Origin: Sphingomonas sp. J315
Lineage (GTDB): Bacteria > Pseudomonadota > Alphaproteobacteria > Sphingomonadales > Sphingomonadaceae
Length of the DNA: 64,000 nucleotides
Reading direction: 5' to 3'
Assembly (NCBI RefSeq): GCF_024666595.1
Contig: NZ_CP088296.1
Location: forward strand, 372,001-436,000
The notes beneath the pieces are model-generated. The model ran no database searches. It was not told where the DNA came from and was given only the letters and a program-made list of their open reading frames with translations. Positions 1 through 10,344 of the stretch are shown piece by piece. The translations under genes were made by a program, and so were the position numbers. Within the stretch, counting starts at the first letter, position 1; each line of letters begins with the position of its first letter.

Positions 1-473
1 TTCGAGATATACTGGATATCGAGGCTGTTGTCGGGCGAGGTGAAGAACGCGACCATCAGGAAGTCGGGCGAGCTCTTGTTCACCGTCACGCCGATGCGGC
101 GCACATCCTCGGGCAGGCGCGGCTCGGCGGTCGCGACCTTGTTCTGGACCAGCACCTGCGCCTTATCGACATCCGTGCCCTGCTTGAACGCCACGGTGAT
201 CTGGGTCTGGCCGTTTCCGATCGACGACGACGTCATGTAGAGCATGTTATCGACGCCGTTGATCGCCTGTTCGATCGGCGCGGCGACCGTTTCCGCGACG
301 GTTTCGGCGCTCGCCCCCGGATAGGCGGCGGTGACGACCACCGTCGGTGGCGCGATATTGGGATATTGCGCGATCGGGAGCGAGGGATAGGCGATGGCGC
401 CGACGATCACGATCAGGATCGACAGCACCGCCGCAAAGATCGGCCGCTCGATGAAGAAATGCGGGAATTTCAT
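1..473 (-). CDS. RND efflux pump inner-membrane permease, N-terminal part (cut by window edge)
   Basis: This is the first 157 codons of a resistance-nodulation-division drug/proton antiporter of the AcrB/MexF type, which would sit in the inner membrane as a trimer and pump substrates through an adaptor and outer membrane channel. The N-terminus MKFPHFFIERPIFAAVLSIL is the typical first transmembrane helix of this family, followed by the porter-domain segment with PGASAETVAETVAAPIEQ and YMTSSSIGNGQTQITVAF. It starts 12 bases after the stop of the adaptor gene, so the two form one operon. The rest, including the proton-relay residues, lies outside the window, so substrate cannot be judged. Confidence 0.93.
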   Translation of the reverse strand, partial: MKFPHFFIERPIFAAVLSILIVIVGAIAYPSLPIAQYPNIAPPTVVVTAAYPGASAETVAETVAAPIEQAINGVDNMLYMTSSSIGNGQTQITVAFKQGTDVDKAQVLVQNKVATAEPRLPEDVRRIGVTVNKSSPDFLMVAFFTSPDNSLDIQYIS

Positions 474-485
474 GGCTTGCGCCCC

Positions 486-1670
486 TTACTGGACGGTCGC
501 CTGGCCCGAAGCCGGCGGATCGATGGGGCGCGTCGGCGCAGCTTGTTTGCTCGCGTCGGGGGTGATCTTGCCTACCTTGGGCGTAACCGGAGCACCGGGC
601 TGAAGCCGACCGACGCCGGTCAGGATCACGCGATCCGTGGGCGCAAGCCCGTCGCGCACGATGCGCAGCCCCTCGGCCTTCGCCCCGACCTCGACGACGC
701 GCGGGGTCGCCTTGTTGTCCTTGCTCAGCACATAGACCAGGCGACGGGTCTGATCGGTCACGATCGCCTCGTCCGGGACCAGCATCGCACGATAGCTGCC
801 CGAACCCAGCAGGCGCGCGCGACCGAACATGCCCGGTGTGAGGAAGCCGGTGGGGTTGGGCACCACGGCATGCGCGCGGATCGTCCCCGAATTGGGATCG
901 ACCGCATTGTCGAGGAACGCCATGCGGCCGTTCCAGCGGTACTCGTTTTCGTCGGCGAGCTGGATCTGCACCGGGTTGGCGGTGTTGCGCGATGACCCGC
1001 GCTCACCGCGCTGATCCTGACGCAGATTCTTGAGGTAGAAGGCCTCGGCGCCCTCAAATTCGAACCAGATCGGGTTGAGCGAGACGACACGGGTCAGCAC
1101 CGTCTGCCCCTCGGCCACGAAATCGCCGATGCTCACCTTGCGATCCGAAATGCGCCCGCTGAACGGCGCGCGGACGGTGGTGAAGCCCAGATTGAGCATC
1201 GCCTGCGACGCCGACGCGCGGCCAGCGGCCAGATCGGCAGCGGCACTGCGCTCCGCCGCAACATTCGCCTCCAGCTCCTCGGCGCTCACCGCCTGCGCCT
1301 GTGCGAGCGCGCGGCTGCGCGCCGTGACCTGACGGGCATTGTTGAGCGCGGCCTGGGCGCGGGCGATCTGCGCCTGCGCCTGCATCAGCTGGGCGCGATA
1401 GGGGCGCGGGTCGATCGTGAAGAGCGCCTGGCCCTTGCGAACATCCTGACCGTCGCGGAAATGCACTGCGGTGATGACACCGTTGACCCGCGCGCGCAGC
1501 TCGACATCCTCGGGTGCCACAAAGCGCCCGGTGTAATCGTCCCAGTCGACCACTTCACGCTGGAGCGGGGTTGCGACCATCACTTCGGGCGGTGGCGGCG
1601 CGGCGGGCGGCTGGCCGCCACCACAAGCACTCAAAGCCGCCAGCGCCACAAAGCCTGCCAGGACACGCAT
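486..1670 (-). CDS. RND efflux periplasmic adaptor (membrane fusion protein)
   Basis: A 394-residue HlyD/AcrA-family adaptor that bridges the inner membrane RND pump and an outer membrane channel. The chosen start gives a lipoprotein signal (MRVLAGFVALAALSACGGG, lipobox LSAC) with an AAGGGGA ribosome site just upstream; a longer reading upstream would spoil the signal. After the signal come a beta-barrel/lipoyl segment (LRARVNGVITAVHFRDGQDV), an Ala/Gln-rich coiled-coil hairpin around residues 85-150, a second lipoyl half (TTVRAPFSGRISDRKVSIGD) and the C-terminal barrel. It is the first gene of the pair with the permease downstream. Family assignment is firm; specificity is unknown. Confidence 0.93.
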   Translation of the reverse strand: MRVLAGFVALAALSACGGGQPPAAPPPPEVMVATPLQREVVDWDDYTGRFVAPEDVELRARVNGVITAVHFRDGQDVRKGQALFTIDPRPYRAQLMQAQAQIARAQAALNNARQVTARSRALAQAQAVSAEELEANVAAERSAAADLAAGRASASQAMLNLGFTTVRAPFSGRISDRKVSIGDFVAEGQTVLTRVVSLNPIWFEFEGAEAFYLKNLRQDQRGERGSSRNTANPVQIQLADENEYRWNGRMAFLDNAVDPNSGTIRAHAVVPNPTGFLTPGMFGRARLLGSGSYRAMLVPDEAIVTDQTRRLVYVLSKDNKATPRVVEVGAKAEGLRIVRDGLAPTDRVILTGVGRLQPGAPVTPKVGKITPDASKQAAPTRPIDPPASGQATVQ

Positions 1671-1778
1671 AATCGTATTTCCCCTTATTGCGGTGCAGCA
1701 ATTGGGGAGGCGGAAAAGCGGTTTCAACCCCGCAACGGATAATTTCTGATATTTTCCGTTCAGTAATTAAATACGCGG

Positions 1779-2639
1779 CTATGCGGCCACGGTTCCGTTG
1801 GGCAGAATCGCGGCCTCATAGTCGCTTTCCACCTTCTGAATCAGCGCGCGATCGTCATGATTCCACGGATGGAAGCCGGGCAGGAAGTAGCTGATCCAGG
1901 CCGGGATCATCCGCGTGACGATGCCCGGGGAGACCAGCAGATATTTCGCCACCATCGCCTTGGCGCGCCAGCCGGTGACGCCGTCCTGCGCCATCAGGTC
2001 CAGCGTTCCCTCGATCCGGTGCTTCCAGAAGGTCCCGGTGATGAGCAGCATCGTCAGCGATTTGATCTTCCAGCGCTTCCACCGGCTCATGCCCTTGGTC
2101 GCGTGGAGATAGGTGTCGTATGCGACACCCTTGTGCTCGATCTCCTCCAGTGCATGCCAGCGCCACAGATCGCCATTCTCCTGATCGGCACCGTCGAGAT
2201 GCTTCGGGTTCCTGATCAGCTCCGAGGCGAGGATCGCGGTGTAATGCTCCAGCGCCATCGTCGCGGCGAGCTGGACGATCTTGGGCCGCGCCCGCGCGAT
2301 CTCCAGCACCTGGTCGATCCGCGATTCCAGCCGGCTGATGTCATAACCATGGTCCAGCACGCGCTTGTTGAACGCAACATGCTCACGGCTGTGCACAACT
2401 TCCTGCACGGTGAACGCCTTGATCTCACGCGCCAGCTTCTCGTCCACTCCCTCGCGGAACGCCTTCACGCTCTCGATGAAATAGGCTTCGCCCTTCGGAA
2501 ACGTGACCGACAGCGCGTTGTAAAAGGCGGTCGCGGTGACATCGCCGCCCAGCCACCAGCGGTCCTGCCGCTGCCCGCGCCCGAAACGGCGGTCGCGCGG
2601 CGTGATGGTCAGGTCAGCGGGAGTCTTTGCGTTCGACAT
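1779..2639 (-). CDS. PF10118-type predicted metal-dependent hydrolase
   Basis: A 286-residue protein of the family annotated as predicted metal-dependent hydrolase (PF10118), of unproven activity. Visible hallmarks are a mostly helical body with repeated Glu/His pairs typical of a ferritin-like di-metal site: EVVHSREHVAFN near residue 85, ALEHYTAIL near 133 and WHALEEIEHKGVAYD near 165. A hydrophobic segment near the C-terminus may associate with membrane. The start at MSNAKTPADL is preferred because TTGGAGC lies about 8 bases upstream; an ATG six codons earlier has no such site. It is transcribed away from a TetR-type regulator, which suggests local control by that protein. The substrate is not evident. 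Confidence 0.75.
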   Translation of the reverse strand: MSNAKTPADLTITPRDRRFGRGQRQDRWWLGGDVTATAFYNALSVTFPKGEAYFIESVKAFREGVDEKLAREIKAFTVQEVVHSREHVAFNKRVLDHGYDISRLESRIDQVLEIARARPKIVQLAATMALEHYTAILASELIRNPKHLDGADQENGDLWRWHALEEIEHKGVAYDTYLHATKGMSRWKRWKIKSLTMLLITGTFWKHRIEGTLDLMAQDGVTGWRAKAMVAKYLLVSPGIVTRMIPAWISYFLPGFHPWNHDDRALIQKVESDYEAAILPNGTVAA

Positions 2640-2666
2640 GGTTTTGCTCCAAGGCATCTGCGATGA

Positions 2667-2688
2667 CAGCTACCTCTTACTTACACAA

Positions 2689-2695
<7 letters not shown>
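2667..2695 (-). promoter_or_regulatory. Possible promoter of the PF10118 gene overlapping the TetR start
   Basis: Reading on the minus strand, TTGACA (2695-2690) is followed 17 bases later by TAGCTG (2672-2667). The -35 match is perfect and the -10 is poor. The site overlaps the first codons of the divergent TetR gene, an arrangement suited to repression by that protein. I could not find a clean operator palindrome here. Confidence 0.35.
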
Positions 2696-4373
<1,678 letters not shown>

Positions 4374-4412
4374 GGGCTGGCGCGGGTAACCCAAAATGAT
4401 AGTTTCGAGGGC

Positions 4413-5192
4413 ATGTTGATCCGCGTCACCTTGCCCGCTTTGCTGTTCGCGTCCCCTGTTCTCGCACAGGAAGAGGCCCCGTCGCGTGAACCGCTGCGCA
4501 CCCGAATCTATGTCGGGCCGCAAGTGTCGCCCGCGACGCCCGGTGCCAAGGATCTCTCGTTCGGCCCCTTTTTCGACGTTTCGCGCGCGCGCGGCGACGA
4601 TCCGTTCGATTTCGAGGCACCCGATGAAAGTTTCGGGTTCGTCGTCGCCGACGCGGGCGGAATCGAATTCGGCCCCGCGCTCGGCTTCAAGGGCAAGCGC
4701 AAGGCTGCGGACATCGGCGTGCCGCTCCACGAAGTCGGGTTCAGCTTCGAGATCGGCGGCTTCGCGCAGACCTACCCTGCCCCCAACCTGCGCGTCCGTG
4801 CCGAGGCGCGCAAGGCGGTGAGCGGCCACGACGGCTTGGTGGGCGAGTTGAGCGCCGACATTATCGCCCGCGATGGCGACAACTGGCTGTTCTCGATCGG
4901 TCCGCGCGTGACGCTCGCCGACGCGACCTATCACCGCGCCTGGTATGGGATCACCCCGGCGGACAGCGCAGCCTCCGGTCTGGCGCAGTTCCGCCCCGAT
5001 GGCGGGGTCGAGGGGCTGGGCATCGCCGCCGGCTATCTGCGCCAGCTCGGCAAGCGGGTCGGGATCAGCGCCTATGCCCGCTACGACCATCTGGTCGGCG
5101 ACGCGGGTCGCTCCCCCTATGTCCGCGCCGCCGGATCGCGCAGCCAGCCCTCGGTCGGGCTGGCGCTCAGCTATACGTTCGGCGGCGAGTAA
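4413..5192 (+). CDS. MipA/OmpV-family outer membrane protein
   Basis: A 259-residue secreted protein with a short signal peptide (MLIRVTLPALLFASPVLAQ, cleavage after LAQ). The mature part is a run of alternating hydrophobic/polar strands with aromatic girdles and ends in ALSYTFGGE, consistent with a small beta-barrel of the MltA-interacting protein (MipA/OmpV) family; YVGPQVSP near the start and GGVEGLGIAAGYLRQLGKRV near the end fit that family. The start has CGAGGG about 5 bases upstream. It follows obgE by 39 bases and may share its transcript. Its substrate or partner is not visible. Confidence 0.7.
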   Translation: MLIRVTLPALLFASPVLAQEEAPSREPLRTRIYVGPQVSPATPGAKDLSFGPFFDVSRARGDDPFDFEAPDESFGFVVADAGGIEFGPALGFKGKRKAADIGVPLHEVGFSFEIGGFAQTYPAPNLRVRAEARKAVSGHDGLVGELSADIIARDGDNWLFSIGPRVTLADATYHRAWYGITPADSAASGLAQFRPDGGVEGLGIAAGYLRQLGKRVGISAYARYDHLVGDAGRSPYVRAAGSRSQPSVGLALSYTFGGE

Positions 5193-5259
5193 CCACGCCG
5201 GGACAGTTACAGTTCAGCAACAACCGGGCATGACGGCGCAACATCGACGGGAGGCGCGG

Positions 5260-6168
5260 ATGTTGAGACTGATCGCATTGCTCGGCGGGGCGGCGTTGCT
5301 GACTGCACAGGCCGCCGACGCGCAGCGCCTCCGTGAGCGGATCGCGGAGCGCATGGCCGCGGGCGGTGCCACGGCTCCCGCAACCGGCATGGTCGAGCAT
5401 GCCTATGGCCGCGACGCCCTGCAAAAGCTCGATTTCTGGGCAGCAAAGGACAGCGCCAGACCCGCGCCGATCGTGATCTTCGTCCATGGCGGCGGGTGGA
5501 AGCGCGGCGACAAGCGCAATGCGACCGGCGCGGACAAGGTGACGCACTATCTCGGACAGGGCTATGCCGTCGCCTCGGTCAACTATCGCCTCGTCCCCGC
5601 GGCAAAGGTCGAGGATCAGGCCGCCGATGTCGCCGCCGCCTTCGCCTGGCTGCGCACCAACGCCGCGAAACTGGGCATCGACCCGAAGCGCATGGTGCTG
5701 ATGGGCCACAGCGCCGGCGCGCATCTGGTCGCGTTGGTCGGCACCGACCCGGCCTATGCCCGCGCAGCGGGCTTCGCGCTGTCCGACATCAAGGGCGTGA
5801 TCCCGCTCGACGGCGCGGCCTATGACGTCGCCGCCCAGATGGCCGATGGCCCGGGAATCATGCAGGACACCTATGCCCAGGCCTTCGGCAGCGATCCCGC
5901 GCGGCAAAAATCGCTGTCCCCCACCGCGCACGCCGACGGCCCCAACGCCCCCGCATTCCTGATCCTCCATGTCGATCGCGAAGACGGCAAGCGCCAGTCC
6001 GAAGCACTCGGTGCCGCGCTGCGCAAGGCCGGTACCCCGGCCCAGGTCACGCGGATGGCCGGGCGCGGCCTGATCGGCCATATGGAAATCAACCGGAAGC
6101 TGGGGCAGGCCGGCTATCCTGCGACGCCGGTGGTCGACGCCTGGCTGAAAACGCGTTTCCAACCCTGA
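5260..6168 (+). CDS. Secreted alpha/beta-hydrolase (esterase/BD-FAE-like)
   Basis: A 302-residue alpha/beta-hydrolase with an N-terminal signal peptide (MLRLIALLGGAALLTAQAADA). The oxyanion-hole motif HGGGW (in VIFVHGGGWKRGD) and the nucleophile elbow GHSAG (in MVLMGHSAGAHLVAL) place it with carboxylesterase/lipase-like enzymes of the BD-FAE or hormone-sensitive-lipase groups. The catalytic His is probably that of GHMEINRKL near the C-terminus and the acid Asp that of HVDRED. GGGAGG at 5249-5254 supports the ATG at 5260. Probably periplasmic; the ester substrate is not evident from context. Confidence 0.82.
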   Translation: MLRLIALLGGAALLTAQAADAQRLRERIAERMAAGGATAPATGMVEHAYGRDALQKLDFWAAKDSARPAPIVIFVHGGGWKRGDKRNATGADKVTHYLGQGYAVASVNYRLVPAAKVEDQAADVAAAFAWLRTNAAKLGIDPKRMVLMGHSAGAHLVALVGTDPAYARAAGFALSDIKGVIPLDGAAYDVAAQMADGPGIMQDTYAQAFGSDPARQKSLSPTAHADGPNAPAFLILHVDREDGKRQSEALGAALRKAGTPAQVTRMAGRGLIGHMEINRKLGQAGYPATPVVDAWLKTRFQP

Positions 6169-6176
6169 CCCTCTCG

Positions 6177-6252
6177 TCACCCCGGGTTTGACCCGGGGCC
6201 CAGCTGCCTTGGCCGGTCGAAGAAGCGGGGTCCCGGATCAAGCCCGGGATAA
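6177..6252. repeat. REP-like intergenic palindrome (CCCGGG-type)
   Basis: Two inverted arms, GTCACCCCGGGTTTGACCCG at the left and CCCGGATCAAGCCCGGGATAA at the right flank (shown in part), can pair into compound hairpins. A close relative with the same order of arms and a shared CTGCCTTG core lies at 14703-14784. It has no coding potential. Such elements sit between genes in many sphingomonad genomes and may also stop transcription from the hydrolase gene. Confidence 0.6.
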
Positions 6253-6335
6253 CAAAGAGGCGCAAGGCGTGATTGATTCGGCACAATCGCTTCTGCACTT
6301 CCCACATCACCCGCCGCGCCTGTATGCGGCCCTCG

Positions 6336-7439
6336 ATGCATCTCTTTCCGCCCGCCTGCTGCCCGCGTCTCGTCGTCAAGATCGGATCGGCGCTGCTCGT
6401 CGATCCCGATGGCGGCGTGCGGCGCGACTGGCTGGCGGGGATCGCTACCGACATCGCCGAACGGGTGCGGGCGGGACAGCAGGTCGCGGTCGTCTCCTCC
6501 GGCGCCATCGCGCTCGGTGCGCGCCGCCTCAACCTCCCCAAGGGCGGCCGCGCCAGCCTTGAGGATGCGCAGGCCGCCGCCGCGACCGGCCAGATCGCGC
6601 TCAGCCAGGTCTGGGCCGAAATGCTGGCGACAAACGGCCTCACCGCCGCACAGATGCTGGTGACGCTCGACGATCTTGAGGATCGCCGCCGCTACCTCAA
6701 CGCCGCCGCGACGCTCGGGCGGTTGCTCAGCCTCGGCGTGGTGCCGATCATCAACGAAAATGACAGCGTCGCCACGGCCGAGATCCGCTTCGGCGACAAT
6801 GACCGGCTGGCAGCGCGTGTCGCGCAGGCGGCGGATGCCAATGGCGTCGTCCTGCTCAGCGACATCGACGGCCTGTACGACCGCAACCCCGCCCTCCCCG
6901 GCGCGCAGCATATCGCGCAGGTCACGCAGATCGACGCGCGGATCGAGGGGATGGCCGATCGCGGCTCCGCCTCCGGCATGGGATCGGGCGGGATGGTGTC
7001 GAAGATCGAGGCGGCGCGGATCGCCGCCAGCGCCGGGGTCAGCCTCGCCATCGCCAGCGGCCGGATCGACCGCCCGCTGTCCGCCGACGCGCGCCACACC
7101 ATCTTCCTCCCCGAAAAACGCACCCGCGCCCGGAAAGCCTGGCTGGCGGGTCGCCTCACCGCCAAGGGCAGCATCGCGATCGACGCGGGCGCCGCCGCCG
7201 CGCTGGCGGAGGGGCGCAGCCTGCTCGCGATCGGCGTGACCGGCGTGCGCGGCATGTTCTTCCGCGGCGACCTCGTCACGATCGAAGGTCCGAACGGCCC
7301 GATCGCGCGCGGCCTCGCCGAATATGATGCGGGCGAAGCGCAGGCGATCCTCGGCACCCGCAGCGAGGATCAGGGCGAGATCCTCGGCTACGCCCCGCGT
7401 TCGGCTTTGGTCCACCGCAACCATATGGTGCTGCTGTGA
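6336..7439 (+). CDS. proB: Glutamate 5-kinase (proline biosynthesis)
   Basis: ProB phosphorylates L-glutamate to glutamyl-5-phosphate, the first step to proline. The amino acid kinase fold is clear: LVVKIGSALLVD at the N-terminus, VVSSGAIALG, PIINENDSVATAEIRFGDND (a signature of the family), and GSASGMGSGGMVSKIEAARI. A C-terminal PUA domain follows (KGSIAIDAGAAAAL to RGLAEYDAGEAQAILG). With the start at MHLFPPA the protein has 367 residues, the usual length; an ATG at 6324 is possible and neither has a strong ribosome site. In many sphingomonads proB follows obgE; here two secreted-protein genes lie between. Confidence 0.93.
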   Translation: MHLFPPACCPRLVVKIGSALLVDPDGGVRRDWLAGIATDIAERVRAGQQVAVVSSGAIALGARRLNLPKGGRASLEDAQAAAATGQIALSQVWAEMLATNGLTAAQMLVTLDDLEDRRRYLNAAATLGRLLSLGVVPIINENDSVATAEIRFGDNDRLAARVAQAADANGVVLLSDIDGLYDRNPALPGAQHIAQVTQIDARIEGMADRGSASGMGSGGMVSKIEAARIAASAGVSLAIASGRIDRPLSADARHTIFLPEKRTRARKAWLAGRLTAKGSIAIDAGAAAALAEGRSLLAIGVTGVRGMFFRGDLVTIEGPNGPIARGLAEYDAGEAQAILGTRSEDQGEILGYAPRSALVHRNHMVLL

Positions 7440-7444
7440 CGCTG

Positions 7445-7665
7445 ACCCTCACCCTGCCGGTTCTTCTTCCCCTCCCTTTCAAGGGAGGGGCTGAGGGTGG
7501 GTCCAGCGGCGGACGGGGCTCGATGCCCCGGCCGTCGCTTCGCGCCGGGCGAGCCGCTGCGCGTCTCGCACCCACCCCCAACCCAGTGGCGGGTCGCCCA
7601 GTCCCCCGGACTGGGCTTGGATTGCCGGGGGCAACCCAACCCGCCACTCTTGAAAGGGAGGGGCT
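7445..7665. repeat. Intergenic repeat with GGGAGGGG hairpin and a partial second copy
   Basis: CCCCTCCCTT (7469-7478) and AAGGGAGGGG (7481-7490) form a perfect 10-bp stem with a 2-base gap, flanked by a further inverted pair ACCCTCA (7445-7451)/TGAGGGT (7492-7498). A second AAAGGGAGGGGCTT occurs at about 7650-7667, just before the next gene, and the stretch between contains ACCCACCCCCAACCC. This looks like a non-coding mobile repeat of the kind scattered in Sphingomonas genomes; it fills the proB-SDR gap and I see no gene in it. The right-hand copy may double as the ribosome site region of the next gene. Confidence 0.55.
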
Positions 7666-7671
7666 TTAGAG

Positions 7672-8577
7672 ATGGCAGTCCTCGCGCTCACCGGAGCCAC
7701 CGGTTTCGTCGGCAAGGCCACCGTCGACCACGCCCTCACTCGCGGCCACCGCGTCCGCGCGCTCACCCGCCGCGAGCAACCGGCGCGGGAAGGCGTCACT
7801 TGGATCGCGGGCAATCTCGACAGCGAGGATGCGCTCGCCCGGCTCGCCAGCGGCGCGGACGCGGTCGTCCACATCGCCGGGGTGGTCAACGCCCCCAACC
7901 CCGCCGGCTTCATCAACGGCAATGTCCACGGCACCGCGCGCATGGCCGCCGCCGCAGCATCCATGGGCGTGCGCCGCTTCGTCCACGTATCCTCGCTCTC
8001 CGCACGCGAGCCGCAGCTATCGGAATATGGCCGGTCCAAGGAACGCGCCGAGGAAGAGGTGCGCAAGTCCGGGCTCGACTGGACGATGATCCGCCCGCCC
8101 GGCGTATATGGCCCGGGCGACATGGAGATGCGCGACATCTTCCGCATGGCGAAATTCGGGTTCGTCGTGCTGCCCCCGGCGGGCCGCATCTCACTGGTCC
8201 ATGTCCACGATCTCGCTCGGCTGCTGGTCGCGATGGCGGAAAGCGATACAGGTCGCCACATTTATGAATGCGACGACGGCGTGGACGGAGGCTACACCCA
8301 TGCCGAGTTCGCCCGGCTGGTCGGCGGCGCGGTCGGCAGCCGCCCGATCCCGATCCACGTCCCGCGCGCATTGCTCCACCTTGTCGGCCATGCCGACCGC
8401 TTCCTGCGTGAAGCCAACGCCAAGCTGACCCCCGACCGCGCCGCCTATCTCAGCCACCCCGACTGGACCGCAACCCCGCACCACCGCCCCCCGGCGCAGC
8501 TATGGGCACCGCAGATAGAGACGCTCGACGGGCTGGTGCAGACCGCCGACTGGTACCGGTCGCAGGGTTTGCTCTAG
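7672..8577 (+). CDS. cerR: NAD-dependent epimerase/dehydratase, probable ceramide reductase
   Basis: An extended short-chain dehydrogenase of 301 residues. The Rossmann glycine motif TGATGFVG is at residues 8-15 and the catalytic YxxxK is YGRSK (around residue 122), with VSSLSA supplying the catalytic Ser. Its position directly upstream of the ACP and serine palmitoyltransferase matches the Caulobacter sphingolipid cluster, where the equivalent SDR (CC_1164, CerR) reduces the 3-oxo group of oxidised ceramide. The assignment as CerR rests on that context and family, not on a diagnostic residue. The start lies 10 bases after an AGGGAGGGG ribosome-site-like stretch. Confidence 0.75.
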   Translation: MAVLALTGATGFVGKATVDHALTRGHRVRALTRREQPAREGVTWIAGNLDSEDALARLASGADAVVHIAGVVNAPNPAGFINGNVHGTARMAAAAASMGVRRFVHVSSLSAREPQLSEYGRSKERAEEEVRKSGLDWTMIRPPGVYGPGDMEMRDIFRMAKFGFVVLPPAGRISLVHVHDLARLLVAMAESDTGRHIYECDDGVDGGYTHAEFARLVGGAVGSRPIPIHVPRALLHLVGHADRFLREANAKLTPDRAAYLSHPDWTATPHHRPPAQLWAPQIETLDGLVQTADWYRSQGLL

Positions 8578-8802
8578 GCAGTCGGACAGCCTTGAAATGT
8601 TGGATTTTCGCTGCTTGGGTCGGCCGATGGTCCCGGCCCTCCCCCTTGCCGCATCGCGTCGCACAGTCGGCCTGATACCGCGCATGACACCCCATCAAAA
8701 TCGTCAGCTTTCCCTCCAAGGGGTGTCAGGCACCGCCCCGCTCTCCCCCCAATTCCGCCGCAATCGCTTGGCAGTGCCAGCCCACATCATTAAGGACCGC
8801 GC

Positions 8803-9045
8803 ATGAGCGACCGTAACGACATCTTCGCAACCGTCTCCGCACAGATCGAACCCTTCAACAAGAAGGGCGTCGAACTGACCGATTCCACCACCTTTGCGGG
8901 CGATCTCGAATGGGACAGCCTGACGGTGATGGATTTCGTCGCCGCGATCGAGGACGAGTTCGACATCATCATCACCATGAACATGCAGGCGGAGATCGAA
9001 ACCGTCGGCCAGCTGGTCGACGCGGTCCAGAAGCTGAAGGGCTGA
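8803..9045 (+). CDS. acpR: Dedicated acyl carrier protein of sphingolipid synthesis
   Basis: An 80-residue acyl carrier protein. The phosphopantetheine-bearing Ser is S39 in DLEWDSLTVMDFV; the usual ACP motif DSLD is DSLT here, and the C-terminal helix IETVGQLVDAVQKLKG is typical. It ends 5 bases before the serine palmitoyltransferase start. In S. paucimobilis, S. wittichii and Caulobacter the equivalent ACP (AcpR) supplies acyl groups to that enzyme. The 225-base gap upstream (8578-8802) holds no gene that I can see and probably carries the promoter of the ACP-transferase pair. Confidence 0.88.
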   Translation: MSDRNDIFATVSAQIEPFNKKGVELTDSTTFAGDLEWDSLTVMDFVAAIEDEFDIIITMNMQAEIETVGQLVDAVQKLKG

Positions 9046-9050
9046 CCCAC

Positions 9051-10304
9051 GTGACCGACGCAATCGCCACCTCCGACGCCCCCGCTCCCATGACGGGTGC
9101 CAAGCCCGACCTGATGAGCAAGTTCGACGCCATCATCGCGGAGCGTCAGGCGCTGCTCGATGCCGGCTTCACCGATCCCTATGCGGTGGTGATGGAGCAG
9201 GTGAAGTCGCCGACCGAGGCGGTGATCAAGGGCAAGGACACGATCCTGCTCGGCACCTACAACTATATGGGCATGACCTTCGACCCCGACGTGATCGCGG
9301 CGGGCAAGGAAGCGCTCGAAAAGTTTGGCAGCGGCACCAATGGCAGCCGCATGCTCAACGGCACCTTCCGCGACCATATGGAGGTCGAACAGGCGCTGCG
9401 TGAGTTTTACGGCACGACCGGCGCGATCGTGTTCTCGACCGGGTACATGGCCAATCTCGGCATGATTTCGACGCTGGCGGGCAAGGGCGATTACATCATC
9501 CTCGACGCCGACAGCCACGCGTCGATCTATGACGGGTGCAAGCAGGGCGTCGCCGAAATCGTGCGCTTCCGCCACAACAGCGTCGAGGATCTCGACAAGC
9601 GACTTGGCCGCCTCCCCGTCGAAGCCGGCAAGCTGGTGGTGCTCGAGGGCGTCTACTCGATGCTCGGCGACATCGCACCGCTCAAGGAAATGGTCGCCGT
9701 CGCCAAGAAGCATGGCGCGATGGTCCTGTCCGACGAGGCGCATTCGATGGGCTTTTACGGTCCCAATGGCCGCGGCGTGTACGAAGCGCTGGGGTGCGAG
9801 GACGATGTCGACTTCATCGTCGGCACCTTCAGCAAGTCGGTCGGCACCGTCGGCGGCTTCTGTGTGTCGAACCACCCGAAGTTCGAGGCGATTCGCCTCA
9901 CCTGCCGCCCCTACATCTTCACCGCGTCGCTTCCGCCGAGTGTCGTCGCCACCGCCGCGACCTCGATCCGCAAGCTGATGACCGCGACGAAGAAGCGCGA
10001 GCAATTGTGGGACAATGCCCGCACGCTGCACGCGGGGCTCAAGGAAATGGGCTTCAAGCTCGGCACCGAACAGGCCGACAGCGCGATCATCGCGGTGATC
10101 CTGACCGATCAGGTGCAGGGCGCGGCGATGTGGCAGACGTTGCTGGAGAACGGGCTGTACGTAAATCTCGCGCGTCCTCCCGCGACGCCGGCCGGCACCT
10201 TCCTGCTGCGCTGCTCGCTCTGCGCCGAACATACGCCCGAGCAGATTCACCGCGTGCTGGGCATGTTCAAGGCGGCGGGACAGGCAGTCGGGGTGATCGC
10301 CTGA
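9051..10304 (+). CDS. spt: Serine palmitoyltransferase
   Basis: The first committed enzyme of sphingolipid synthesis: PLP-dependent condensation of L-serine with a palmitoyl thioester to 3-ketodihydrosphingosine. The 417-residue protein belongs to the alpha-oxoamine synthase family; the PLP-binding Lys is K262 in GTFSKSVGTVGGF, the PLP-phosphate/ring contacts are in DADSHAS and SDEAHSMG, and the stretches GTYNYMGMTFDPDVIAAGKE and FGSGTNGSRMLNGTF read like the S. paucimobilis enzyme. It lacks a membrane anchor, unlike eukaryotic forms, so it should be a soluble homodimer. GTG start 5 bases after the ACP stop; coexpression with the ACP is nearly certain. Confidence 0.96.
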   Translation: MTDAIATSDAPAPMTGAKPDLMSKFDAIIAERQALLDAGFTDPYAVVMEQVKSPTEAVIKGKDTILLGTYNYMGMTFDPDVIAAGKEALEKFGSGTNGSRMLNGTFRDHMEVEQALREFYGTTGAIVFSTGYMANLGMISTLAGKGDYIILDADSHASIYDGCKQGVAEIVRFRHNSVEDLDKRLGRLPVEAGKLVVLEGVYSMLGDIAPLKEMVAVAKKHGAMVLSDEAHSMGFYGPNGRGVYEALGCEDDVDFIVGTFSKSVGTVGGFCVSNHPKFEAIRLTCRPYIFTASLPPSVVATAATSIRKLMTATKKREQLWDNARTLHAGLKEMGFKLGTEQADSAIIAVILTDQVQGAAMWQTLLENGLYVNLARPPATPAGTFLLRCSLCAEHTPEQIHRVLGMFKAAGQAVGVIA

Positions 10305-10344
10305 ACGCTGGCGCTGGTCACGACCACCGCCTAGACGTGAGACC

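Noticed and set aside
366..995. Long plus-strand frames opposite the RND adaptor gene
   Set aside because: They mirror the GC-rich codon pattern of the adaptor gene, have low-complexity Arg/Asp/His-rich translations and no family match.
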